Shown: positions 15,923 to 23,102, counted from the first letter of the stretch. The stretch: 64,000 nt of DNA from Shinella granuli (GCF_004341885.1 NZ_SLVX01000013.1:1-64000), one strand, 5' to 3'. Numbers and translations are program-made. Notes: generated from the sequence alone by a model not told the origin.

Positions 15923-16251
15923 CTGCTGTCTCTGATCTTATCACCACAGGGGCCGTGAAGAAGGTCTCCAGGGGAACCGTTGCTACTGCTGGTACAAGTG
16001 TCGACGTAGCCGTCCCCGCAGTCGAAGATGTCAATAAGGTCTTCTTGTCGTTCCAAGGTGGTTGCGCGTTCGGCGACGTCGGTGTGACCAATGGCAGCGG
16101 GTTAATTTTCCGCGGCGGCAACAGCGCCAGTAGCACGATGTTCTGCACGCTTACGATGCTCAATGCCACGACTTTGCGGATCAGCGCATCGCCACCGGGT
16201 GGCGCCGCCTTCCGCATCGAAGGCCAATGGCAAATAGTCGAGTTCTTCTGA
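15919..16251 (+). CDS. Small fibre-region protein, unknown
   Basis: A 110-residue beta-rich protein of unknown family. Regular alternation of Val/Thr/Gly (VKKVSRGTVATAGTSVDVAVPAV; GSGLIFRGGNSASSTMFCTL) and a hydrophobic C-terminus (WQIVEFF) fit a small receptor-binding or cap protein. The frame is open further upstream, but ATG 15919 gives the ATGA coupling with the preceding fibre gene. Next gene begins on its last stop base. Confidence 0.5.
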   Translation: MTAVSDLITTGAVKKVSRGTVATAGTSVDVAVPAVEDVNKVFLSFQGGCAFGDVGVTNGSGLIFRGGNSASSTMFCTLTMLNATTLRISASPPGGAAFRIEGQWQIVEFF

Positions 16252-16625
16252 TGAGTCTTTGGACCATTAATTTCCAGGTATCCACGAACGAGGACTGGCG
16301 GGACAACATCCTGCTCGTCACCGATTTAGGCGAATCCTCGGAAGCCGCTTTCGACCTGAGCGGCTCGTCCCTCCTGATGCATCTGCGCCAATCACCGGAG
16401 GCGCAGAGGATAGACTTGTTGCTATCCACCGACAACGGCCGGATCGTGATCGATGACCCTTCGACCGGCCTTATCAGTTTCGACGTTGCGCAAGAGACTG
16501 TCGAGGGGTTGAACCCCGGCGTCTACTTCCACGACATCGTGTGGACCATGGCCGACGACCGCAAGGTGAACCTCGCATCGGGAACCGTCACCGTTGACCT
16601 GGGGGTGACGCGCGATGATAATTGA
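16251..16625 (+). CDS. Small baseplate/fibre accessory protein, unknown
   Basis: A 124-residue protein whose pattern (WTINFQVSTNEDWRDNILLV...FDLSGSSLLMHLRQSP...LLLSTDNGRIVIDDPSTGLISFDV) resembles the N-terminal immunoglobulin-like domains of baseplate upper proteins and other phage structural proteins. The family is uncertain. It starts on the last base of the preceding stop and overlaps the next fibre gene by eleven bases. Confidence 0.5.
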   Translation: MSLWTINFQVSTNEDWRDNILLVTDLGESSEAAFDLSGSSLLMHLRQSPEAQRIDLLLSTDNGRIVIDDPSTGLISFDVAQETVEGLNPGVYFHDIVWTMADDRKVNLASGTVTVDLGVTRDDN

Positions 16626-17304
16626 TGTCTCCCCCGTTACGAATCCATCACCAACTCCCGTTGATCCTCTGATCGAGGCACAAAGGCTTGGGATCGCACG
16701 CGCCGGGCCAAGCGGGCCGGGCGCTACGATTGAGGTCGGGGTGGTTACAACGCTGGAGCCTGGCCAACCAGCGACAGTAACAAACGTCGGGACGGGAGGT
16801 GCGGCAATTTTCGACTTCGGCATCCCGAAAGGAGATGCAAGTGGCGGCCTTGACCCTGCGCAGAACCTTGCCGACGTTGACGATGCGGCGCAAGCGCTGG
16901 AGAACATCGGCGGGGCTCCGCAGGAAACAACCTACAGCAAGACGGAGGTAGGCGCGCTTCTTTCTGGCAAAGCAGACACCAGCGCAGTCTATTCCAAGGC
17001 TGAGATCGACTTGAAGTTAGCTGGGCATGCCGACATCATTTCTGATGAAACGAACGCAGTGCCGGGCGATGGACTTATCGCAGATACCTCCGGTGGCGCG
17101 GTAACTGTTCACCTCCCCGCGTCGCCGACGAATGGCAACGTCGTCACGATCTGGCGCGTCGGCAGCAATGCGGTGACGATCGACCCGGACGTCAACACGA
17201 TCCGTAACGTGTCCGGTTCCCTCGTTCTTGATGATGACGGCCAAGGCGTTCGCCTCACCTTCGTCTCCACCGAGTGGGTCGCTTTCCCGGAGGCCTTGCC
17301 TTGA
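16615..17304 (+). CDS. Modular tail fibre protein with collagen-like and shaft repeats
   Basis: A 229-residue fibre built from recognisable modules: a GPSGPG collagen-like start, the strand segment TIEVGVVTTLEPGQPATVTN leading to IFDFGIPKGDASG (a common fibre module), two shaft repeats (YSKTEVGALLSGKAD and YSKAEIDLKLAGHAD), and a C-terminal beta domain (HLPASPTNGNVVTIWRVG...STEWVAF) like that of the gene at 15254. It probably carries host-binding parts. It begins in the previous gene and overlaps the next start. Confidence 0.75.
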   Translation: MIIDVSPVTNPSPTPVDPLIEAQRLGIARAGPSGPGATIEVGVVTTLEPGQPATVTNVGTGGAAIFDFGIPKGDASGGLDPAQNLADVDDAAQALENIGGAPQETTYSKTEVGALLSGKADTSAVYSKAEIDLKLAGHADIISDETNAVPGDGLIADTSGGAVTVHLPASPTNGNVVTIWRVGSNAVTIDPDVNTIRNVSGSLVLDDDGQGVRLTFVSTEWVAFPEALP

Positions 17305-17903
17305 GCACTACCTTTTCCGATCTCTTCGCCAACAGCGGCGCGAAGCTGGTTTATTCCGTCACGCTCACGACGTCGGGCACGTTTTCTAAGCCGGCGGATA
17401 TCGAAGATAACGACGACGTCTATATATACCTCAACGCCGGCGGCGGGGGCGGCGAGAACAATGACAACGCGGCTGGTCGCGGCGGCAATGGCGGGGACGG
17501 TGCGGTCTTTCGCTGCAAGGGCCGAGATTTACCGAGCAGCGTTGCATACCTCATCGGTTCTGGTGGAGCCATGGGCTCCGCCGGCGGCAATACGACGTTC
17601 GGTGAGATCACCGTAGTCGGAGGGAAATCTGGCGCCTCTGACGCTGACAATGATGGCACGGCTCCACCTCTTGCGGACAAGTGGTCGCGCGGCACCCGTG
17701 GTGTCGGCGGCAGTCAGAACATCTTGTCGGTTGTATGGTACGGCGCTGGCGGTGGCGCCTCTAACGGGACGCCGGGGAAATCCATGTTTGCCGGCGATGG
17801 CGGTAACGGGAGTGGAGATAATGCACAAATCCCTGGCGGCGGAGGCGGGCGAAAGCAACCCGGCAAACGCGGTGAGATATCCATCTTTGCGTGCAGGGGG
17901 TGA
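17301..17903 (+). CDS. Glycine-rich tail fibre tip protein
   Basis: A 200-residue protein with a central run of Gly-rich loops (NAGGGGGENND, GRGGNGGDGAVF, GYGAGGG-like, GGGGGRK) and the strand YSVTLTTSGTFSKPADI. This is the glycine-rich tip domain of phage adhesins, built of polyglycine helices, known to vary for host range. Start is TTG, overlapping the previous TGA by four bases. The N-terminus shows the usual trimer-forming part. Confidence 0.7.
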   Translation: MSTTFSDLFANSGAKLVYSVTLTTSGTFSKPADIEDNDDVYIYLNAGGGGGENNDNAAGRGGNGGDGAVFRCKGRDLPSSVAYLIGSGGAMGSAGGNTTFGEITVVGGKSGASDADNDGTAPPLADKWSRGTRGVGGSQNILSVVWYGAGGGASNGTPGKSMFAGDGGNGSGDNAQIPGGGGGRKQPGKRGEISIFACRG

Positions 17904-17905
17904 GT

Positions 17906-18439
17906 ATGCGTGTCGCCATCATCGACAACGATCGCGTCGAGAATGTCATCGAGGCCCCCGACCTGATCATTTCCGCGCTTGTCTGCCCTGGGTTCGACGT
18001 GGTCGACGCTGATGGCCTCGACATCGGCATAGGATGGGTGCGCGACGGCGAGGCCTGGGCGCCCCCGCCCCCTCCAGTTCCGACCGCGGAAGACGTCGAC
18101 GCCGAGCGAGATCGACGCATCGTGGCCGGCTTCACCTTCGGGGGCGTGTTCTATCAGAGCCGTCCCGAAGACCGCGAGAACATCATGGGTGCCGGAACGG
18201 CGGCCCTCGGGGCGATGATGCTTGGAGCGCAGGCCGGCGACTACCGTTGGCATGGCGGTGACAGCGATTTCATGTGGATCGCGGCCGACAACAGCACCCA
18301 TCCGATGGACGCGCAGACCGTTTATGCCTTCGGCCTCGCGGCCATGGCGCACAAGACGGCGCACATCTTCGCGGCCCGCGCGATCAAGGATGCGGACCCG
18401 ATCCCGGCCGACTACACCGACGACGCCTACTGGCCGTAG
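17906..18439 (+). CDS. DUF4376 tail fibre-associated protein
   Basis: The 177-residue protein has a DUF4376 pattern: DAERDRRIVAGFTFGGVFYQSRPEDRENI, AGDYRWHGGDSDFMWIAADNSTHPMDAQTVYAFG, and a helical end. DUF4376 occurs at the C-terminus of phage tail fibre or fibre-assembly proteins. Its N-terminal 70 residues include the Pro-rich stretch APPPPPVP. It closes the fibre block; about 120 bases without a gene follow before the lysis module. Confidence 0.7.
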   Translation: MRVAIIDNDRVENVIEAPDLIISALVCPGFDVVDADGLDIGIGWVRDGEAWAPPPPPVPTAEDVDAERDRRIVAGFTFGGVFYQSRPEDRENIMGAGTAALGAMMLGAQAGDYRWHGGDSDFMWIAADNSTHPMDAQTVYAFGLAAMAHKTAHIFAARAIKDADPIPADYTDDAYWP

Positions 18440-18557
18440 CCACCGAGACCCGGGAACGACCTCGTCTCGCTCAACCGGGTCTCGATTGCGGCCGACGCGA
18501 TTACTCACGGCTGCACCTGCAGCATGCCAGACAATCACGAACCTGTGAAGGTATCCC

Positions 18558-18674
18558 ATGACCCGCACCCTCGCGGCGGCCTTGTGCTGCCTGCTTTTGG
18601 CCGGCTGTGCATCCCGCGAGGATCGCCAGTGGCGAGACCTTCAAACCATCCTCGAACACGAAAGGGCACGCTGA
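18558..18674 (+). CDS. Tiny lipoprotein before the holin candidate
   Basis: A 38-residue protein with signal peptide and lipobox (LLLAGC at the end) followed by a short charged tail (ASREDRQWRDLQTILEHERAR). It would be a mature lipopeptide of about 20 residues with an amphipathic helix. It ends on the ATG of the holin candidate (TGATG). A second o-spanin-like lipoprotein occurs downstream at 20251, so this may be a distinct envelope or lysis-control peptide. Function unknown. Confidence 0.5.
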   Translation: MTRTLAAALCCLLLAGCASREDRQWRDLQTILEHERAR

Positions 18675-19006
18675 TGCTCGGCACGTTCAAAATCGACAAG
18701 AGCAATTTCGGCCACGCGCTGGAGGCTTTCATCATCGCCATCGTCATCACGGCGGTTTGCGTGCTGATCGGCGTCTATTCCCCGCGTCAGGGCTTCCTGC
18801 TCGGCTCAGGCCTGGCGCTTGCATGGTACATCGGCCGGGAGAAGCGCGACACAGAAACCGGGCTAGACCTTCCGTCCGGATCGCCGCGGGCGTGGCTGCT
18901 GATGTGGATCCGCTGGAAGAACCTGCTCGACCTTATCGGCCCGGCTCTCGTCCATGCCGTCGCGTGGGCGATCTATCTCGACCCGTTCCCCTCCGGCGCT
19001 TCTTAG
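18674..19006 (+). CDS. Membrane protein, holin candidate
   Basis: The 110-residue protein has three predicted membrane segments (about residues 17-36, 40-56 and 84-102) and charged ends, and it lies directly before the endolysin. A holin role is inferred from size and context; no family signature is recognised. The start is set by overlap with the lipoprotein stop and by the natural N-terminus MLGTFKIDKSNF. A UUCG-loop hairpin follows its stop. Confidence 0.55.
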   Translation: MLGTFKIDKSNFGHALEAFIIAIVITAVCVLIGVYSPRQGFLLGSGLALAWYIGREKRDTETGLDLPSGSPRAWLLMWIRWKNLLDLIGPALVHAVAWAIYLDPFPSGAS

Positions 19007-19023
19007 AGGCGGCGCCGGCAACT

Positions 19024-19049
19024 CGCCGCTTCGGCGGCGCTTTCTCTTC
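19024..19049 (+). terminator. UUCG tetraloop hairpin with T-rich tail
   Basis: CGCCGC pairs with GCGGCG around a TTCG loop, followed by CTTTCTCTT. This very stable hairpin stands between the holin candidate and the endolysin. It may act as a weak terminator or attenuator, or as an mRNA stabiliser, tuning endolysin dose. The tail is not a pure T run, so termination is uncertain. Confidence 0.45.
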
Positions 19050-19068
19050 CATCCCGAAAGGACATCCC

Positions 19069-20079
19069 ATGACCGCAACGCTTTCGCTTGCGCTGCTGGA
19101 GCGCGCCTATGGACGTGCCTTCAACGCTACCCAGAAGACCAATGCGCAGAGCGTGATTGACGCCCTGACCATCTATGGCGAGCGCTTCGGGCTTCTCCAG
19201 CCTCATCGTCTCGTCCAGTATCTCGCGCAGATCATGCACGAGAGCGGCGGGTTCGTATGGGATCGGGAAATCTGGGGGCCGACCGCGGCTCAGAAGCGCT
19301 ATGAGGGTCGCAAGGATCTCGGCAACACCCAGAAGGGTGACGGCTCGAAATACCGCGGCCGTGGCCCGATCCAAGTCACCGGCAGAGCGAACTATCGTGA
19401 GTTCAGCAAATGGGCCAAGGCGTTCGACCCGACAGCGCCGAACTTCGAAGCTGCGCCCGACAAGATCAACTCCGATCCATGGGAGGGCCTTTCGCCGATC
19501 TGGTATTGGTCCACCCGCGATCTGAACCGATATGCCGACCGTGGCGATATCGAGAACGTCACCCGCAAGATCAATGGCGGGCTGAACGGGTATGCGGACC
19601 GGCTGCGGTACTACGATCGGCTGGCGCTCGCCTTCCTCGGCTATGCCGTCAATGAAATGCCGAAGTTCCAGAAGGCCGCAGGCCTGAAGGATGTTTCTGG
19701 CACGTCCGGACCGCTGACGCGCGCCGCGCTGCATGCTGCCCTCCTGAAGCTGACCGCGCCCCAACGTCTTTCCGATCAGGTCGCAACCGCACCCGTCGTC
19801 GAGGAGGTTTCCGTCGAGGTCAAAGTTCCTGTGCCAGTCGAAAAGCCCGTCGTGCCCGAAACCGTCGAAAAGGCCGTCAAAAAGCAGACGAATGGCGGAA
19901 GCTGGCTCATCGGCGCCGCTGGCGCGGCCGGCACGGCGATGACCGGCGCGTTCGGCGCAAACTGGCAGACCATCGTCGCCGTTGGCGGCGTGGCGATCGT
20001 TGCACTGCTCCTGCTCTTCATCATGCGCCGGCAGATCATCACGGCCGTGAAGGAGATCCGCGGGGAGGTTGAACAGTGA
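19069..20079 (+). CDS. GH19 endolysin with C-terminal membrane anchor
   Basis: The 336-residue enzyme carries an N-terminal GH19 chitinase-like lysozyme domain of about 210 residues: AQIMHESGGF with the catalytic Glu, RYEGRKDLGNTQKGDG..YRGRGPIQVTGRANY, and ISPIWYW-like, KINGG. It cleaves peptidoglycan. After a Val/Glu/Pro linker (residues 235-265) come one or two hydrophobic segments near residues 270-315 and a basic tail, so the protein may be tethered in the inner membrane. GAAAGGA precedes the ATG. The last four bases overlap Rz. Confidence 0.85.
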   Translation: MTATLSLALLERAYGRAFNATQKTNAQSVIDALTIYGERFGLLQPHRLVQYLAQIMHESGGFVWDREIWGPTAAQKRYEGRKDLGNTQKGDGSKYRGRGPIQVTGRANYREFSKWAKAFDPTAPNFEAAPDKINSDPWEGLSPIWYWSTRDLNRYADRGDIENVTRKINGGLNGYADRLRYYDRLALAFLGYAVNEMPKFQKAAGLKDVSGTSGPLTRAALHAALLKLTAPQRLSDQVATAPVVEEVSVEVKVPVPVEKPVVPETVEKAVKKQTNGGSWLIGAAGAAGTAMTGAFGANWQTIVAVGGVAIVALLLLFIMRRQIITAVKEIRGEVEQ

Positions 20080-20396
20080 CCGGCCTCCTCGACGCTCTGA
20101 AGCTCGGCGCAGGCGCGATCCTCGGCGGTGTGGTGGTCTACAGCTACGTGCAGGCCTTCACGCTCCCAGCGGCCCGGCAGGAGGGCAGGGACCGCCTCAT
20201 AGCCGAGCAGGCTGTCCAATCTCAAAAGGAAGAACTGGAAAGGAAGGGCGATGACGCGAACCTCCAGCGTATGGATGATTATTCTTTGTGCACTGCCTAT
20301 CTTGGCCGGGTGCCAGAGTGCGAATCCCTCAAGCTGCGCGGGGTTTGTGAAGGCGAACCTGTCGCCGATGGGGACGGTTGCCCTTCTGCAGGCTGA
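20076..20396 (+). CDS. i-spanin-like protein (Rz)
   Basis: A 106-residue protein with one N-terminal membrane segment (AGAILGGVVVYSYVQAF) and a charged coiled-coil-like part (QEGRDRLIAEQAVQSQKEELERKGDD), then a Cys-containing C-terminus. It starts at GTG overlapping the endolysin stop and has a lipoprotein gene embedded out of frame in its 3' half. This arrangement and topology fit an Rz inner membrane spanin that fuses inner and outer membranes at lysis. No direct family signature is visible. Confidence 0.65.
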   Translation: MTGLLDALKLGAGAILGGVVVYSYVQAFTLPAARQEGRDRLIAEQAVQSQKEELERKGDDANLQRMDDYSLCTAYLGRVPECESLKLRGVCEGEPVADGDGCPSAG

Positions 20397-20463
20397 TCGA
20401 TCCGGCGCCGAGCGCGTTATCGGGAATGACCGCGCTGGCGAGCGCAAAGGATGCTGGAAATGA
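20251..20463 (+). CDS. o-spanin-like lipoprotein (Rz1)
   Basis: A 70-residue protein with a lipoprotein signal (ILCALPILAGC) overlapping the Rz gene in another frame for about 146 bases. The C-terminus (GAERVIGNDRAGERKGCWK) matches a small lipoprotein type common next to endolysin genes in rhizobial and other phages. It would sit in the outer membrane and bind Rz. Its stop shares bases with the ATG of the next gene. Confidence 0.65.
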   Translation: MTRTSSVWMIILCALPILAGCQSANPSSCAGFVKANLSPMGTVALLQADRSGAERVIGNDRAGERKGCWK

Positions 20464-20834
20464 GCCCACCCGAGATTGACGCCGCGGTACACCGTCAGCT
20501 CGGCGAGCTCGTCGCCGGGATGCACAGCCTGCAGGACTCGATCCGCCGCATGGAAGAGGCGAGCCGGCGTTCGGAAGACAAATCCGAGGCGAGCCGGGCC
20601 GTCGTCCACCGCCGGCTCGATGAGGTGGTGGACCGGGTAGGGAAGGTGGAGTCCTCAATCGTCACGGTTCAGGAAGACGTGACGGAAATGAAGCCGGTGA
20701 CGGATGAGGTGAGGAGGTGGAAGCTCATGGGGATGGGGGCGCTCGCGGTCACCGGCGTGGCGGCCATGGCCCTCGGCGTGACCTTCAGCGAGGCGCTGAA
20801 ACGGATCGGGATGGTGCTGATCGGGAAAGGCTGA
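20460..20834 (+). CDS. DUF1515 protein
   Basis: A 124-residue protein of the DUF1515 type known from rhizobial phages and prophages. It is a long helix with heptad-like pattern (LGELVAGMHSLQDSIRRMEEASRR, then a KVESSIVTVQEDVTEMK coiled coil) followed by one membrane segment near the C-terminus (LMGMGALAVTGVAAMALGV). ATG 20460 is coupled to the Rz1 stop; ATG 20451 is an in-frame alternative. Role unknown; position suggests lysis or membrane function. Confidence 0.7.
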   Translation: MSPPEIDAAVHRQLGELVAGMHSLQDSIRRMEEASRRSEDKSEASRAVVHRRLDEVVDRVGKVESSIVTVQEDVTEMKPVTDEVRRWKLMGMGALAVTGVAAMALGVTFSEALKRIGMVLIGKG

Positions 20835-20908
20835 TGGCGACAAGGGCATTGACCGAATTAAGCGTCAGCGCTTAAGCTCTGCGCCGTAAGGTCTCAATCT
20901 TCTGCAAC

Positions 20909-20942
20909 GCCCCGCGCCCTATCGGGTTGCGGGGCTTTTTTT
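20909..20942 (+). terminator. Rho-independent terminator of the late operon
   Basis: GCCCCGC at 20909 pairs with GCGGGGC at 20929, with an extra CCC/GGG inside the loop, followed by seven T residues. It ends the long plus-strand late transcript just before the convergent minus-strand genes. Confidence 0.9.
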
Positions 20943-20946
20943 CGTT

Positions 20947-21195
20947 TCAGGGCCTGACAAACACATCCGTTTCGTCGGCGGCGATAAGGAATGCCTTCCG
21001 GGCTTCCTCCGGGTCTGCGTTTCCCTCCATAACGGCGAGGCACAGGGTTTTGGCTGCGACAAAGGCCTCACCTTCGTCGACTGGCCATTCCTCAAGCAGG
21101 ACACGCGCGGCTTCCGCGGTGCTTGATACGGTCCGATAGCGCCCCAGCGTGAGCGTCTCGATCGTGACAGGGTTATCCCAGTAGCCGCGGTCCAT
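20947..21195 (-). CDS. DUF982 family protein
   Basis: An 82-residue protein with the DUF982 pattern: WDNPVTIETLTLGRYRTVSSTAEAARVLLEEWP, then EAFVAAKTLCLAVM and EARKAFLIAA. The family is common and multi-copy in Rhizobiales, on chromosomes, plasmids and prophages; function unknown. It ends next to the phage late terminator and lies nine bases after the SRAP gene, so it is probably the last gene of that minus-strand unit. Confidence 0.8.
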   Translation of the reverse strand: MDRGYWDNPVTIETLTLGRYRTVSSTAEAARVLLEEWPVDEGEAFVAAKTLCLAVMEGNADPEEARKAFLIAADETDVFVRP

Positions 21196-21204
21196 ATCTC
21201 CCCG

Positions 21205-21861
21205 TCAAAACAAAGTGGGCTGTTCCGTTTCGACCGGCAGCAGGATAAGGCCATCGTCGGGAAGCGGCCTTTGCAGCGCCTTCGCCTCGTCCCATGGCGC
21301 GCGCATCCACACATCGCGCTCTTCTTCTGTCGTCAGGATGACCGGCATTGCCTTCGGATGGATCGGCTTGACCACGGCGTTTGCATCTGTCGTCAGGAAC
21401 GCGAAAAGCTCGTGGTCGCCTGGCCGCGGCGTTTTTTGCGAGCCGCGCACGCCAGTCCAGGACGTCCAGACACCGGCAAAAAAGGCCAGCGGTCGTTCCT
21501 CGCTGATCGCGAACCACCGCTTGGTCTTCTTCGGCCTCGTGTCTTCCCACTCGCAAAACGTCGTCCACGGAACAAGACAGCGATTGTCCGGCCCGAGCCA
21601 CCGGCGCCAGTGCGGGGAGCTGATGTTGCGGATATTCGTGACGCCGGTGTCCGGATTGCCTTTGGTGACAAACGGCGGTGACGGCATTCCCCAGGTCAGG
21701 GATGCGAGTTCTCTCTCCCCATTGATGTTCCGCACCACAGGTGCCGCCCGATCCGGATAGACATCGAGCGACGGTTCGAGATTGCCGATGTTGCCACGCA
21801 GGGCCCGTGTAACGGCGAGGATCATGTCCTGCGTGGAGCTGATGTTGTATAAATTGCACAT
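21205..21861 (-). CDS. SRAP family protein (YedK/HMCES-like)
   Basis: The 218-residue protein begins MCNLYN with catalytic Cys2 after Met removal and carries the family segments [60 protein letters not shown] and a C-terminal helix. SRAP proteins form a covalent thiazolidine link to abasic sites in single-stranded DNA and protect them. Rhizobia often carry plasmid or phage copies. Here it is in the accessory block, perhaps protecting replicating phage DNA. Context does not show SOS control. Confidence 0.9.
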   Translation of the reverse strand: MCNLYNISSTQDMILAVTRALRGNIGNLEPSLDVYPDRAAPVVRNINGERELASLTWGMPSPPFVTKGNPDTGVTNIRNISSPHWRRWLGPDNRCLVPWTTFCEWEDTRPKKTKRWFAISEERPLAFFAGVWTSWTGVRGSQKTPRPGDHELFAFLTTDANAVVKPIHPKAMPVILTTEEERDVWMRAPWDEAKALQRPLPDDGLILLPVETEQPTLF

Positions 21862-21873
21862 CTGGGACCCCTT

Positions 21874-21975
21874 TCACGGGCCGGCGAGAATGCGGATGAA
21901 CGGGGAGGCGACACCCACGATGGCGCAGCCCAGCAGAATAGTCAGCGCCACCCAGTAGAGCGCTCCTCTGACCAT
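21874..21975 (-). CDS. Small membrane protein
   Basis: A 33-residue protein that is almost entirely one hydrophobic segment (ALYWVALTILLGCAIVGVASPFIRIL). Its ATG overlaps the TGA of the upstream gene by one base, indicating translational coupling. Unknown function; the coupling is the main reason to accept it. Confidence 0.4.
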   Translation of the reverse strand: MVRGALYWVALTILLGCAIVGVASPFIRILAGP

Positions 21976-22226
21976 CAGCGCTTGCCCTGCAACACGATGC
22001 CGTGACGATCGCCGGCAGAGATCCGCATTTCGAGTTGTTCGTTTGCGAGTATCGAAAGGACGTGATGATCCGCCAGCGAGCCTATTGCCACGCAGGCCTC
22101 GGTCTCGCCCCAACCTGCTTCCACCGCACGTGCGATCAGCGCCTGCAGTTCGGCCTCGATGGCCTGCTCGCAGTCGGAAAAACGATCCGCGTAGTCCGTG
22201 GGGCGTTGCGGGCCTGTGATTGCCAT
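21975..22226 (-). CDS. Small rhizobial-type hypothetical protein
   Basis: An 83-residue mainly helical protein (SDCEQAIEAELQALIARAVEAGWGETEACVAIGSLADHHVLSILANEQLEM). Short proteins with this AVEAGW...A..ALADH pattern are widespread in Rhizobiales, often on mobile DNA; function unknown. GGAGGAG lies just before the ATG. It is followed without a gap by the small membrane protein gene. Confidence 0.65.
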   Translation of the reverse strand: MAITGPQRPTDYADRFSDCEQAIEAELQALIARAVEAGWGETEACVAIGSLADHHVLSILANEQLEMRISAGDRHGIVLQGKR

Positions 22227-22263
22227 AGTCTCCTCCAATGATCTGGAGGATAGGGCGGCGGCG

Positions 22264-22485
22264 TCAACCCGGCAAGGTGCCGTTCCCGCGCGTCGATCCC
22301 GGCTCCTTGAACGGGTAGTGCTCCCAGCACCACCAACGTAAAGCTTCTCCCTTGCTACGGGCCAATCCGAAACCGCCCCAGGTGTTGCAGTTCGGATGCT
22401 CGCAGTAATGCTCATCGGGTACGTGGGGAAAGGTATCGGTGCGATCGTCTAAGGCCATACCGCCCGTGTAGTCGAGTCTCGACAT
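22264..22485 (-). CDS. Small zinc-binding-type protein
   Basis: A 73-residue protein with CEHPNCNTWGGFGLARSKGEALRWWCWEHYP, a C-x4-C...C-x2-H metal-site pattern seen in short proteins of phages and Rhizobiales. AGGAGG lies about ten bases upstream of the ATG. It is one of two zinc-type genes in tandem, separated by four bases from the upstream one. Function unknown. Confidence 0.6.
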   Translation of the reverse strand: MSRLDYTGGMALDDRTDTFPHVPDEHYCEHPNCNTWGGFGLARSKGEALRWWCWEHYPFKEPGSTRGNGTLPG

Positions 22486-22489
22486 GGTG

Positions 22490-22789
22490 TCACCGCCTCC
22501 TGCGCCGCTTGCGTATTGGCTCTGGCCTCGGGCCGACTGGGGCAGCGCCATAGAAGCCAGGGGCCAGCTTGGGCGCGCCGGGAGTTGGGGCGGAGACAAT
22601 GCAGCGCCCCTTTGCCCCGCAGAGAGAACACCGGAAGACCCGTCCAGTCGCCTTCTCGTCTGGCGGGAAGCGCACCAAGTCTATTTCGACAGAGCGGCCA
22701 CATGGATCGCAATACACCGTCAGGCGGTGATTGAGGGCAAGCATCCCACCCCATGTGGCGGTAGAGGTGTATCCCTTTTCGTCAGACAT
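22490..22789 (-). CDS. Zinc-ribbon protein
   Basis: A 99-residue protein with a CxxC...CxxC zinc ribbon (VYCDPCGRSVEIDLVRF, then FRCSLCGAKG) and a highly basic tail ending in RKRRRRR. I placed the start at ATG 22789 because GAGG lies upstream; ATG 22801 is also open. Such small ribbons in phage or integrated elements often bind nucleic acid, but no function is known. It is the last element-like gene before the tRNA. Confidence 0.55.
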   Translation of the reverse strand: MSDEKGYTSTATWGGMLALNHRLTVYCDPCGRSVEIDLVRFPPDEKATGRVFRCSLCGAKGRCIVSAPTPGAPKLAPGFYGAAPVGPRPEPIRKRRRRR

Positions 22790-23017
22790 GCGGTCCCTCA
22801 TCCGAAGGGCCGCATTCCTTCGTTCTCTATGTGTTCACGTTCCGCCTGAGGCGTAAATGATCCTGGATGAGGGGATAGTCAAGGCAGATCCGACGTTGAA
22901 AATGATTCGTCCATCTCGGCGACAGAACGCCTCCAGAACAGGTTTTGCAAAACGCGAAGGATTTGATGCAAAACATCCTCTTGCATTTTTCCGGTAACAC
23001 GTTGAAAACGCCTGCAA

Positions 23018-23102
23018 GCGGGCGTGGCGAAACTGGTAGACGCAAGGGACTTAAAATCCCTCGGCCTTGGCTGTGCGGGTTCGATCCCCGCCGCCCGCAC
23101 CA
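23018..23102 (+). tRNA. tRNA-Leu (anticodon TAA)
   Basis: GCGGGCG pairs with CGCCCGC, with discriminator A and an encoded CCA. The D arm contains TGGTAGACGC, the anticodon stem AGGGA/TCCCT encloses loop CTTAAAA with anticodon TAA, and there is a long variable arm as in class II tRNAs. The T arm has GGTTCGATCC. The gene is complete and the first clear host gene after the prophage. Confidence 0.95.

Larger units (their letters stand above)
1..22800. mobile_element. Prophage with contractile tail (right part; left end outside window)
   Basis: A continuous plus-strand run of head, tail, baseplate, fibre and lysis genes ends at a strong terminator near 20.9 kb, followed by a minus-strand block of small accessory genes. 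Sheath (DUF3383), tube (DUF3277), spike, gp25-like and J-like proteins show a contractile-tail phage with a simple baseplate. Terminase, portal, integrase and repressor are absent, so the left end lies before position 1. The right limit is inferred: the last phage-like gene begins at 22789 and the intact host tRNA-Leu starts at 23018. No duplicated attachment core can be recognised with only one end visible. Confidence 0.9.

Noticed and set aside
23018..23102. tRNA-Leu as the proven attachment site
   Set aside because: No duplicated 3' end is visible, the prophage lies on the unusual side, and no integrase is present in the window.
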